Origin: Mortierella sp. BCC40632
Lineage: Eukaryota; Mortierellomycota; Mortierellomycetes; Mortierellales; Mortierellaceae
Direction: 5' to 3'
DNA length: 64,000 bases
Assembly (NCBI GenBank): GCA_011634665.1
Contig: WAEK01000001.1
Span: 1,007,501-1,071,500, forward strand
Positions 11,571 through 28,476 of this stretch are shown piece after piece. Made by a program: the position numbers and the translations under genes. A model generated the notes under the pieces. The model was not told the origin of the DNA. It saw only the letters and a program-made list of their open reading frames with translations, and did not search any database. Position 1 is the stretch's first letter; each line of letters starts with the position of its first letter.

Positions 11571-12090
11571 AAGGGGTCGGAAGAGAAGAAGAGGCATCAA
11601 AGGGGGGGGAAAGAAAGAGAAAGAAAGAGAGAGAGAGAGAGAGAGAGATCCTTTCTCTCTCTCTCTCTCTCTTTGTCTCTTTTTCTTTTTGATCTTTTTT
11701 TCTCCTATTTTGTCCGAATTGTGCGTGGACCTTTTTTTTTTTCTTTTCTTTTCTTTTGATTCCCTCCATTCCCATCCACGCGACTTTTTGCATCCACTGT
11801 GGCCCCTGTCCGGTAGATAGTTTGCCACTGCTCTCAGTGCTCTCTCTCTCTCTCCCCTTCTCCTTCTCCATCACTCACAGCCACGCAGTCACCAACACGG
11901 ACGCGCGAGCTTCTTTTTCCACGTCCGATCCTCATTCTCTTTTATCTCGATTATCTCTTATTCTCTATTCTTAAAAGATTCGTTTTTTTCTTTTCTCTTT
12001 CACCACCATCTCCCTTTCTCTCCAGCACTCTCCCTGTGCTCCCTGTCCGTGTCCTCCTTTCCTCTCTCCCCCTCCTCCACCCTGCCCGCC
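11076..12090. other. Spacer dominated by GA/CT simple repeats
   Basis: No gene seen. It contains (GA)n at 11511-11567 and again near 11626-11648, a (CT)n tract at about 11653-11672, and a CT-rich leader before the ATG at 12091. The GA and CT tracts are complementary and could fold back on each other in RNA. Confidence 0.55.
11511..11567. repeat. (GA)n microsatellite
   Basis: About 57 bases of uninterrupted AG dinucleotide, in the spacer between two plus-strand genes. Confidence 0.9.
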
Positions 12091-17387
<5,297 letters not shown>

Positions 17388-17929
17388 AGGGTTGAATAAA
17401 CAGACAAACAAAATTTCAAAGTATATTCACGTACTCACACTCACTCACATATAAGCACAATCAAACAACGAGTGTGGGAAGGGGGGAGAGGAGATGTTGT
17501 ATCCTCTCTTCTCGTATGGGTTGCAAAGAGTCTTTTCCTTCCATTCATCTTGCAATTTTCTTTTTATTTTCTTTCATTTTTTATTTTTTATTTTTTTTTT
17601 ATCCTTATCCTGGCAAAGCTTTCATCTTCTTCAGTACTATCCGACTATCCTTCTCTCCCTTTTGTCTTTTTCTTCCAATCTTTTTGCTTGCATGCCTCCT
17701 GTATACCTGTCCTGTCATTATATAAATGCAACAGTTTAAAAAAAAGGGGAGGAATAAGAAAATAAGAAAGAAAGAAAGAAAAAATGAGACACCCATGTCC
17801 CAACATCAAATGTTTCAAATGAGAAAAGAAAGAAGAAAAAATAGTATGATAGCTTCTACATGGCTGCCAGTATCACTCGTTGGTTTGAATCAGTCCCACT
17901 CCTTCCTTGTCCCCCGCCTCCCCGCTCCA
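17388..17929. other. Convergent 3' spacer
   Basis: Lies between two genes that end toward each other. It is A/T-rich with T runs near 17585-17600 and no coding signal seen. Confidence 0.5.
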
Positions 17930-20816
17930 TCATCGCCGACGACGAGAATAACCTCCCGTGTACATGGGCGCAGCAGATGGAGGTGGGTGGGATGGAGGTC
18001 CAAATGCTTGATCGGAAGGCCCAGCTCCACCACCGACACCAATTAATCCTGGTGGTCCTGTTGGTTGATTTTGTCCATTTTCCGAGTTGTACAAATGGAT
18101 CGCTCCTCCAACAATTTCAATCCCTCCTCCTCGATGCGCCGGTGTCTCTTCTGGTCCTTTGCCTCGAGGGAACGCGTTCCTTTCTGCAAACGATCGGTTA
18201 TCACCTGAGTTAGGTCCATTGGCCGATGGGGAGTTTGGTCCTCGTCGGAGGAATGAGATGGTCTGGGGTCCTACCCCAGGAGGTCCGGGAGTGTGTGCAG
18301 GTGATACTCCAGGCGAATCCGAGATTTCGATCGGATCAAAAGAAGTTGAGCCTCTTGCAAATGCCGTGGTGGGCATTAAAGCTGCACCTGGTGGTAATGG
18401 CGGTGCACGACCTCGGTGACGAGGACTGTTGTTAGGGCTGTTGTTGAAAGCACCTGTATCAGGTCTTGGAGGAATGGGATGTCGGATAGGTATTGAGCTA
18501 GATTCACCATTGTTGTCTCGTCCTTGATCCTTGCTTCGATAGCTGTCCCGTTCTCGGTCCCGGTCCCGACCTCTAGCCCTGTCTCGGTCCCTTTCTCTGT
18601 CCCTGTCACGATCCCTGTTTCTATCTCTATCCCTGTCTCTGTCTCTATCCCTGTCTCTGTTCCTGTCCCGGTCATGCTCTCGGTGACGATCCCAATCTCG
18701 GTCCCGTCCTCGATCACGACCTCGATCGTTGTCTCTTCTCCTGTCCCGGTCATTGTATCGATGATCGGCTCTGCCGTAATCGCGTGACACTTCACTGTCT
18801 CTGTCACGGTAGTTTCGTTCATTGTACCGGTCTCGGTGCGAAGAAGATGACGGATAGCCATTGCCATAAGATCTCGATGATGATTGAGACTGGAAGCCTG
18901 GTCCTCTTGGACTGAAAAACGCCGATTCTGAACTAGCATAGAAAGGTCGCATCTCTGGGCAATCCTATTTGAATATTAGATTTACAAAAAAAAAAAAGGT
19001 CAAAGGACAAGACTGTTAGGATATATATTCCAAGTCTTATCAAGGACTGAGATAGTAACAAAAAATGGAGCATGGAGAGAGTAGATGGGTAAAACAAATC
19101 ACATACATCGCCAAAATGTCCTTCCGCAGCGCAGTTGTAACAATACTCCCGGATATGCTCATCTCCTGAAGTCTCTGTGTAGACATATTCTCGCCAAATC
19201 GTTGGGCAGTCCTATATGTGTCCGAAAAAAAAAAAAAAAAAAAAAAAGTTATGAGTGTCCACAGATCTTGTGGTCATCTTTGAGCAACCATAGTGGTACA
19301 CCAAGCAAAATAATGGACAAATGAGTCAATTTCTCTCCGTTTACCTCTCGTGTATGTCCAACTTTGCCACATATTGAGCAGTCCACAATTCCTCTGTATC
19401 CTCGTGGTTTAGGACATCTCTATGGTCGTAGAACGAAGGTAATAACAGGGGATCAAATCTTTGTTCACTACTAGAATATACCAACAGGTAACAAAATGTA
19501 GAAAGAAGAGCTTACCTCGGCCAAGTGTCCTGTTTTGTTGCAGTTTCGACATGTTCTTAGAGGACAATTCCTGTCTGAATGGCTGCCGATCTCTCCACAG
19601 AATCGACACTGTTATTGATATTACATATATATATATATATATAAAAAGGGTCATGAACATGCGAACTCAATCATCTCATCTTTCCAGTCAATCCGTAATC
19701 CCTTTTGCTAAAGTGCAGTTCACTGGCTGACTCTGTTGGACCATTGCTTACCATTACTGTGGTACAGTCTCGACCAAAGTGCCCCACCAAACCACACCTG
19801 TAGCATGCCTTGGGAGCCACCCTTTCTTGCTCCATGTAGTATCTGTTTCTTCCCTAGAAGAGATTGGGAATGAAGGTCCAGAAGAGAAAAAGGTATTAAA
19901 ATACAAAAACAAAAGCAAAAACGCCGAGGCCTGGTATTATCTCAAAGAGTTTACACATCGGACTAAAAGACTTTATTTGTCTACATTGTCTCAAGATGCG
20001 ACTCACCATAAACTCTTTGTCTTCGAGATGCTCAAGGTCCTTGTCTGGATTAAGCATAGGTTCATCGGAGCTATCATCCTCCATGTTATCCAGGTCCAGA
20101 TCGTGTTCAAGCATTTCACTCATCGATGGATACTCGTCCTCACTGTCGTTCACATCGTCTTCTATGCTGCTGAGCTGACTCTGATTCCCATCACTGTTGT
20201 CACTGATGTCCATATCAGAATCGTCCTTGATGACAACAACTTCTGGATCCGATCCGGCTTTTGCTGTGGATGACTCTCCGGTCGGTGTGCCTGATTGTAG
20301 CAGTTGTCCACTCCAGGAACTCTCGCCAAGGGATTGATTTCCATCCCGACTCTGTTTCTTTTTGACATTGTATCTAGATTCTTCCTGATCTTCTTTATCC
20401 TCTTGTTTCCTTTGATCCTGTTGGCTAATAGCACCTTCTTCTTCTTCTTCTTCGTCTTCATCTTCTCCATCGCTAGACTCTATATTGACATTTCCGCCAT
20501 CCTAATAGTGTATTATGTAAGGGAGTTCATGTCAGGAGTCAATAATGAGATAAAATCCTGGATATTACATCGCTGACTTTGTGGATCGAGCTTCTCTGGT
20601 AGAGTGAAGGAGAGAGAGAAGTTTCTCAGTTTTACTTACATCAAGGGAAGGCTTAGAGGGCCGTTGAGCAAGTCGTTTTGACACGTTGGTAGAGTAGTTT
20701 AGCCGACTTAGCATAGCATCCTCAACCTCACTATCGGCCTTGTCACTCTCGCTAGGTAGGACGAGAAGGAGGGAATGGGGCCGAATTAATGACCACTTGC
20801 CCTTGACATTGAAATA

Positions 20817-20870
<54 letters not shown>

Positions 20871-21018
20871 CTTTCTTTCTTTTGGCTCATGCCTCATGCC
20901 TCATGCTTCCAGGACCCATTGTTAGGTAGCCGTCTTATTACCTATCCTCGCTCGACTCCCTATACATCTCGTCCTCATACTGCCGATAGCTCTCATAGTC
21001 GTCGTCGCTATAATCCAT
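17930..21018 (-). CDS. AIR1/AIR2-like: Air1/Air2 (ZCCHC7)-type zinc-knuckle protein, TRAMP complex
   Basis: RNA-binding subunit expected to bridge the poly(A) polymerase and helicase of the nuclear TRAMP surveillance complex. Eight exons on the minus strand: 20942-21018, 20640-20751, 20007-20501, 19752-19853, 19516-19608, 19345-19419, 19107-19211 and 17930-18964. They are in phase and give 697 aa. The first half is acidic and low-complexity. Five zinc knuckles follow: CYRCGLVGHFGRDC, CRFCGEIGSHSDRNC (one residue longer between C2 and H), CRNCNKTGHLAERC, CSICGKVGHTREDC and CYNCAAEGHFGDDC. Between knuckles 4 and 5 is CPTIWREYV, matching the IWR motif of Air proteins. The exon-8 tail (about 345 residues) is rich in RD/RDRD dipeptides and Pro/Gly and is much longer than in yeast Air proteins. 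The five knuckles plus the IWR motif make the family call strong. Whether the tail has RS-like splicing functions is open. Confidence 0.88.
18560..18720 (-). repeat. Degenerate 6-bp repeat coding (RD)n
   Basis: Tandem CGGGAC/AGAGAC-like hexamers in the last exon of the Air-like gene, coding an alternating Arg-Asp stretch of about 50 residues. Confidence 0.8.
20820..20870. repeat. T51 homopolymer in an Air-like gene intron
   Basis: About 51 consecutive T on the plus strand. It is a run of A on the coding strand, inside intron 1 of the minus-strand Air-like gene. Confidence 0.85.
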
Positions 21019-21130
21019 GATTCCGAGAGGGATGGCGATGCTGATCTAGCCTGGAAAGAGGCTCGCTTCCTAATGCCTTTTTTTTTCAGTCAGATAAAAA
21101 AAATTGTAGTTGGTCAGCTGACCTATAGAG

Positions 21131-21171
<41 letters not shown>

Positions 21172-22112
21172 GAGAGAGTGAGAGGATGAGAATGAGAGAG
21201 AGACATCACCATGGCCACCAGGTTTAATAAAAAAAAAAGACGAATCAACATGATCCATCGTATGCTAGTTTAAAAGATCACTCACCTCTTATCTCCTTGT
21301 CCCTACCAACCAACCAACCAACCAACCAACCCCTACCCCCCCCTAAAAGGTTTGGTCCACGAAGTAAGCTCTTTGGCTTGGACTCCGTGACGGCGAACAT
21401 TTTGGCGCGCCTCGTTTTTATTCCTTCCATCGGCCTGACCTTGAGACCGTCCGTCTGTCCATCTCTCCTCTCTCTTTCTCTCTCTTGCACGGCACTCGCT
21501 CCGTCTCCTCGCTCTCTCTTTCTCTCTCTCTCGCTCTTTTGCACACGCACGCACGCCCCATACCACTCGCATACACAGACACATACATCCATTCGCCCTC
21601 TCCCCCCCCCCTCCGCCGGCCACTGCCCGCGCGCTGCATTCGCTCGGTCCTGCCAACCCGTCGCTATTCTTTTGTGCTCTCGCGCCATTGCTTGTCTGCC
21701 GGCTGGCCGGCCAACCCATCACCAGGGCTGATCACTGATCAGATCCGTCGCAATCATCCAGCCCCCGCCCCCCATTAGAGCGGCCTACATCTACCGTCCA
21801 TTTTTCACTCCCTCCAAGGTGCCGGCTGCGATCAGCTTCAAAAGACATTGTCCACGCCATCAGGCGAAACGCGGTTGTGAGCCAAAAAGCGGCGCCACTT
21901 TTTTTTTTTCTTTTTCACTTTCTCTCTCTCTACTCTCTCTCTCTTGTCCCCCCCTGTTCATCGACCAGAGCACGGACAGGGACCTAGCAACAGCCTTCAT
22001 CTTCTCCATCACCAGCTCTAGACAAAAAAAAACAAAAAAACAAAAAACAAGAGAAAAAAAAAAAAAAAAAAAAAACATCAGCATCTGAATCCTCTACAAA
22101 CATACACACGCC
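21019..22112. other. Divergent promoter region (Air-like gene and INO80)
   Basis: About 1.1 kb shared by two head-to-head genes for nuclear RNA/chromatin factors. It contains CT/GA tracts near 21131-21180 and 21470-21535, an (ACCA)n stretch near 21305-21330 and A-rich sequence near 22022-22076 just before the INO80 ATG. No gene was recognised. Confidence 0.6.
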
Positions 22113-23444
22113 ATGGACCGTGATCGGGACGACGGAAATGGCCCAAGAGAACGACGTATCGTCGCGCGGCCTGATCCGCACATGGGCCATGAGGCGGACA
22201 GAGCCGATCAGCATCCGGCCGATGCCTCATCAACATCATCCTCGCCCCACAGTCATGCCGTAGGCCAGAGCCTCGGACGGAACCATGGCGCCCATGGCTC
22301 TCCCTACTCTGCGGGCACAGCCAGCCGATCGCCCTATCTCACCCCATCTGCCCCCACCACAACTTCTGCACTCCGTCATCCCTATCCACCAACGTCGCAT
22401 TCGCACTCACAGATGCATCATGCATCCTCCACTTATTCGCAGCGGTCTGGGCCCATCCCAGGAGACTACCACGAGTCCCCCCCAGAATCCTCCTCGCACA
22501 GGAGACGTATTGCTTCTCCGAGCCCATATGCAAGTTCGACAGGAGGACCGGCCTCGCCAGGACACTACGGTGGTCCATTTGGTCGTCATTCCAATTATGT
22601 GCACGATGACTATCTTGGCCGACAGAGTCATAGGCATGACTATGAGTACGAGTCAGCCTCCGCGACGGCTGGACATGATTATCTAATGTCAGCTCCAGGC
22701 CTCGGGGGTAATAGCAGCCCCAGTGGCAATAATGGAGCCACAGGTCGAAGCCGATATGTTTCCTCGCCGACGACCCATCCGATCCGAGAGTCTGCTGGAG
22801 GAGGTATTTCCCGTCGCTCCCATCCATCGGCCACCACGACCGAGTATGGCATCGCCCCGTCGACCTCGTCTCCACCTGCAGCTCTGTATCACTATCGATC
22901 TGGGCAGGAGCCAGACTTGGACCGAGACAGTGATCGCGAGAGACAACAACCACTCCGTGGATCGCCTATGCGCACAACAAACCGTCATCTTTATGGTGGT
23001 GATCTCTATACGGAGCGCTCTCCTTCGCCGGGACCAGGTGGACATGGCTCTGGACCAGGGTCTCGTCGCTACGAGTCACCGCCATTGCCGACCATGTCGC
23101 GCCGTCCGTACTACGATCAGCAGCCATCCCATCCACAACAACAACCGCCACAACAGCAACAACAGTCTTCACACATGGCGTTGTCGTCAAGCCGTCCCCC
23201 GGCTCAATCGCAAGGGCGATCTTATCAACACGAATACTTTGCTTCTGATGGCGAAGGTGAGAGTCCTGTTATGGACCATCGCTCCACGGCACCCAGAAGC
23301 TCGTCCTTTCGCTCATGGCAGCCCAGAACACATGAGCGCGACTATGGAAGTTCGCACCAGGTGAGTGGAGGAAACACACTGCTGCTGGGACTGTGTAACT
23401 CGGGCTTAGAAAAAAAAACTTTTCTAATTTAGTGCTTCAAAATT

Positions 23445-23484
<40 letters not shown>

Positions 23485-23817
23485 TCCCCGACTCACTACA
23501 TCACTATGGTTCCCGACAGCCGGCACATTCTGGACGGTATGAGGATTCAGGATCAGGGTCAGTAAGGGCGACGTCACCCTTCCAGCCTTATGGGTCTCGG
23601 CCCCATACTCGAACCGGAGCCACCGCAGCACCTTCCATCCCGCATGTGAGCTCATGGGAGAGCCGAGCTCGCTCACCTGAACACCACAGTGGTTCTGATC
23701 CTGGCTTCCGACGAAGATCCATGAGTGCTGATGAGAACCTGGAACGTGACAGGGTAAGTTATGTGGACCAGAAAAAGAGGGAAAAAAGACCCCTACTGTT
23801 GGATAGAAAGAAAGGGA

Positions 23818-23861
<44 letters not shown>

Positions 23862-26800
23862 AAAGAGAGAAAGAGAAAGAGAAAGAGGAGCATGGCAATG
23901 CAACAAATGACTTTGGACAGCGCAGCTAACCCATGTCCCTCTTCCCCTCCTCTCTCCTTTATTTTTATTGCCATTTCTTTCGATCGTGTACTGAAACACT
24001 AGTATCGCTACACTTCAGCATACCACTATCCTTCCCATACAAGATATCGCTCAAGGAGCCCAGGTCGACCCATGTCACCGGCACGTGGCCGCTCCCCCGA
24101 GAGATATCAGGTTGGTTCTCTTTCAGACCTTGCTTTCTAAGGCATTGGTTCGTCCAGTGTCACACACACACACAAACACACATGCACCACACAGACCCGG
24201 ATGTTTATTCATTCCTTCTTTTTTCTCTTTCCCACCCTGTCCCAATGACTTGATCTCTAGTTCAACATTGGCTCGTACCATGGAACACCACCCTTTGATG
24301 AGCCTCAGTATATTTCCTCGCGATCACCTTCACCTGTCCAGCTTGTGTCCCACATGACGGAGCGGAAGGCGCCAGCCATGTCGATCGCTCAACTTCTCTC
24401 GGACAGAGGATCCAGGGAACCAACACCAGACTACTTGGACGAGCGCCGACACGTCAATGAGGATCGTCTTCGGGGGCCACGCCATGACCGGGGCCATGCA
24501 CCGTACTCGTCAGAGAAATCAAAGACGGGGCGTGAATCTTCCCCACCGGGTCTAGGCTATTTCCGAGACCGATCGCCTCAGGACCTACCAGCGCATCACA
24601 TTCATGCCAACATGCCTCATTCTGTCCAACCAGCGACGGCTCTAGCTGAAAAGAACCAAAAGCACTCCTCCACGAGAGCGGCAGGCAGGACAGCAGAACA
24701 TGGTTCAACCCGACGAGACGCGGCAGGCTCATCCAGCCGAGGAACCGGGTTTTCTCAATACAGTCGTGTCCTTTCACCTGATTATGAGGGTTATTATTCC
24801 AAGGGTACAGTAGGATCTAGTAGTCGCTCGACTCGATACACGGACGAGCTTCATCCTCCACCTCACATGGGACTGTATGAAGAAACACAGTCCATCTCGA
24901 CCGAATCCACTCGGACTGATCATTGGCCAGATAGGGAACAGAGCGAGGCTCCGTCGTTGCATCCTCGGGACTTGCATGAGAGACATGGACAGACACCCAT
25001 GCAGGTGAAGCGACGTGTCCCGACCGAGATGGACATGCGATCCTCTCGAGTCAAGACGGACGAAAGACGACTTCGCCCTGAACCGGGAATGGAGGAAGTT
25101 AAAACCAAAGGTCGACGTGGACGGAAACCCAAGGATCGGGAGAACCCATTAGAGGCGCCAGGAATGACATCATCGGGCAATCCAGAAGGAGGAGCCAAGT
25201 CCTCCATGTTGTATAACGATCGTTCAATGTCCTCAAGGATATCACATGCGGGACCAGGTAGTAGTGGAGATTCATGGTCAAGGCGTCCGCGCCGATCGGA
25301 TTCGATGACAGACGTTCAACAAGTCCATGAAGCGATCCGAAGCATCGGACTTGATCAGAACGAGCGAGCGGCAGGAGGATATGTGGACAAGGCCCGAGAC
25401 CACTCTGTGCGGAGGCTGGAACCACCGCCCGCTGGGAGAAGTGATCTTTCGGACATTGATCCTGAGGATGTGGCCTTGTTCTCGGACATGCGGAAACGAG
25501 GGCCTAGAGATCCTTATGAGAAGCAGGCCATGGTAAGTGTTGTTGTTGAAGAGCCGGTTACTTTTTTTTTTCTTTTTTTTTCAACAACTTTCGATATTCT
25601 CTTTTCCATATACTTTATCTGATCGCATCCTTTTCTTTCTCCTTCTTCTACTCCCAAATATAATGACGACGCTGTTCAGCAGAAGAGACGCAAGCTACAG
25701 GAATCAGGTCTGGAAGGTCAAGGCCGAAGGACGGATTCAACCGGCACACGATCCAATGCCATGGACGACGAAGGTTACCTGGGCTCGCGAGCTTCATACG
25801 AAGGTCCCTCCTTATCCTCGCATTCTCATTCTCATCTTGCATTACCAACTCGTGGACGTGGTCGAGGCCGAAGGAAACTTCAAGCTACTTCGGGAGCAGA
25901 TAGTCGACTGAGATATGGACTTGGTGAGGGAAGAAGTAGTAGTAGTAGCGCCATGATCCAGGAGACAAAGGCTGAAAAGAAACGAAGGGAACGCAAGGCA
26001 GCTGCTCAGGCAGCAGCGATGGCTCAGGTGGAGGCGATCAAGGCTAGAGCGCGTGCACACGAGAATGGACATTCAGTAGTAGCACCTTCTTCAGCGGGTC
26101 GATCTGGACCTTTGTCCCCAGGGAATGCAGCATCAGCATCTGGAATGGATTATGATGATGATGACCAGGATGCACATGTACCTCGTTCGATTCCATTCGA
26201 TGTTGATAGCGATGGAGCCGAGTTCAGTCAAGATGGTCGAGCGGATTTTGATGTCTCTGGAGATGAAGAAGGGGACCAGGAGGAAGGAGCGAACCATCTG
26301 GACGAACGGAGCATTAAGCACGAGTTGGTGTATGAGGAGACGCCTGCACAACGACAAGAAAGAGAATATGAGGCGAGACGCAGGGCTATTTGGGACCTTA
26401 TTGCGCACAGACACATTCGTGAGGTAGGCGATCGAACATCTCTCTCTTTTTATCTTTTCTTTTTCTTTTCTTTTTTTTCCTCCCCTTGCATACCGGTTTA
26501 TCTCTGATTATCATTAACCTAACGTTTGGGCCTACTTTGTCAAACTCACGCTGCTCCTGACCCTCTCCTGATAATCAACTTGACCAAATTAATAGGCCAC
26601 CAAGATTGTAGCCTTGACAACCTCGACCAAGCTCTCCAATTGTAAAAAAGTGGCCCAGTTGTGTCAGCGAGAGGCCCGGAAGGCAGCGGCACGGTCTGTC
26701 AAGTCGAGCAAAGAAATCCATGCGAGGGCACGACGTGTGAACCGAGAGATGCTCTTTTTCTGGAAACGAAATGAAAAGGAAGAGCGCGATATGCGAAAGA

Positions 26801-28259
26801 AGGCAGAAAAGGAGGCGATTGAACGATTGAGGATTGAGGAAGAAATGCGAGAAGCTCGACGACAGGCACGAAAACTCAACTTTTTGATCACGCAGACAGA
26901 GCTTTATAGCCATTTCATTGGCAAAAAGATTGGAAGTAAGATCCTGTCATTTTTTTTATTTTTTTTGTGATACTAACGGTTCTCAGAAAAAGAGATAATG
27001 GAGGGGAAAAATTTATTAACATTCCTTTTTTTTTTTTTTTTCGCTCTTTATAGCGGAAGCGGCCGAGACGGACGATGACGGTGCTCGTGTCCGGATGCAA
27101 CCTGGCGAATCTTCCGAGTCTTCGATCCTTCAGGATCCTAACCATACACCGATCCAAGGAGAACTTGACTTTGAAGAGGCCTCGGATGAAACATTGGAGG
27201 CTCAGGCCAAGTGGGGTGCTCAACAGGCCCTCTTGGCTGCTCAAGAGCGGACAAAGACTTTTGACGAGGCTGATAAGGAGCATCGTGAACATCGACGGAC
27301 CATGTCAATCAACCAGGATGATTGTAAGTCGGATCAAATGTCCTGTGCTCCTAATTGATGTCTTGTTTTTTGCTGGAAATATGGAACTCATGTCTCTTTT
27401 TTTTTTTTTTTTTGCCTAGTCGATGAGATGAACTTTCAAAATCCTTCCAGTATGCCTACAGGTGCTGAAATCGAGCAACCCAAGATGCTTATGTGCCAGC
27501 TCAAGGGCTATCAGATCAAGGGTCTCAATTGGCTTGCCAACTTGTACGAACAGGGTATCAACGGCATCTTGGCGGACGAGATGGGTCTAGGCAAAACGGT
27601 CCAATCCATCTCTTTGATGGCGTACTTGGCCGAAGTTCAAAACATTTGGGGTCCCTTCTTGGTGATTGCTCCCGCTTCGACCCTCCACAACTGGCAACAG
27701 GAAATCTCAAAGTTCACCCCTGGATTGAAGGCTCTTCCTTATTGGGGAAACCCGACTGATCGAAAGACGCTCCGGAAGATCTGGACCAAGAAACAGATCT
27801 ATACCAAGGATTCACCTTTCCATGTGGTCGTGACCTCTTATCAATTGGTAGTATCGGACGAAAAGTATTTTCAACGGGTCAAATGGCAGTATATGGTCCT
27901 TGATGAAGCCCAAGCGATCAAGAGTTCCTCCAGTGCTCGATGGAAGACACTTCTTGGATTTAATTGTCGTAACCGATTGTTGTTGACGGGTACACCGATT
28001 CAAAACTCGATGCAAGAGTTGTGGGCGTTGTTGCATTTTATTATGCCCAGTTTGTTTGATTCACATGAAGAGTTTAGTGAATGGTTTTCAAAGGATATTG
28101 AGTCTCATGCGGAGAACAAGGGAACGTTGAATGAGCATCAATTGAAACGACTTCATATGATTCTCAAGCCATTTATGCTTCGTCGTATCAAGAAGAATGT
28201 CCAGAACGAACTTGGTGATAAGGTAAAGAAAAAGAAAAAAAGAAAAAGAAAAGAAAAAG

Positions 28260-28293
<34 letters not shown>

Positions 28294-28431
28294 AGAGAGA
28301 GAGAGAGGGTCTATATATTATCGAATGACCATTTCTACCTTTTCTCTTATTCTGTTTATAGAAAATGCCGCCTGACACTGACATATTATTTTCTTTTTTT
28401 TCTCTCTCTTTCTCTTTCTTTCATCCCTTCA

Positions 28432-28476
<45 letters not shown>

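Noticed and set aside
11173..11874. Long minus-strand open frame of Ser/Leu and Glu/Arg repeats
   Set aside because: It is the translation of GA/CT microsatellites; no family sequence and no promoter.
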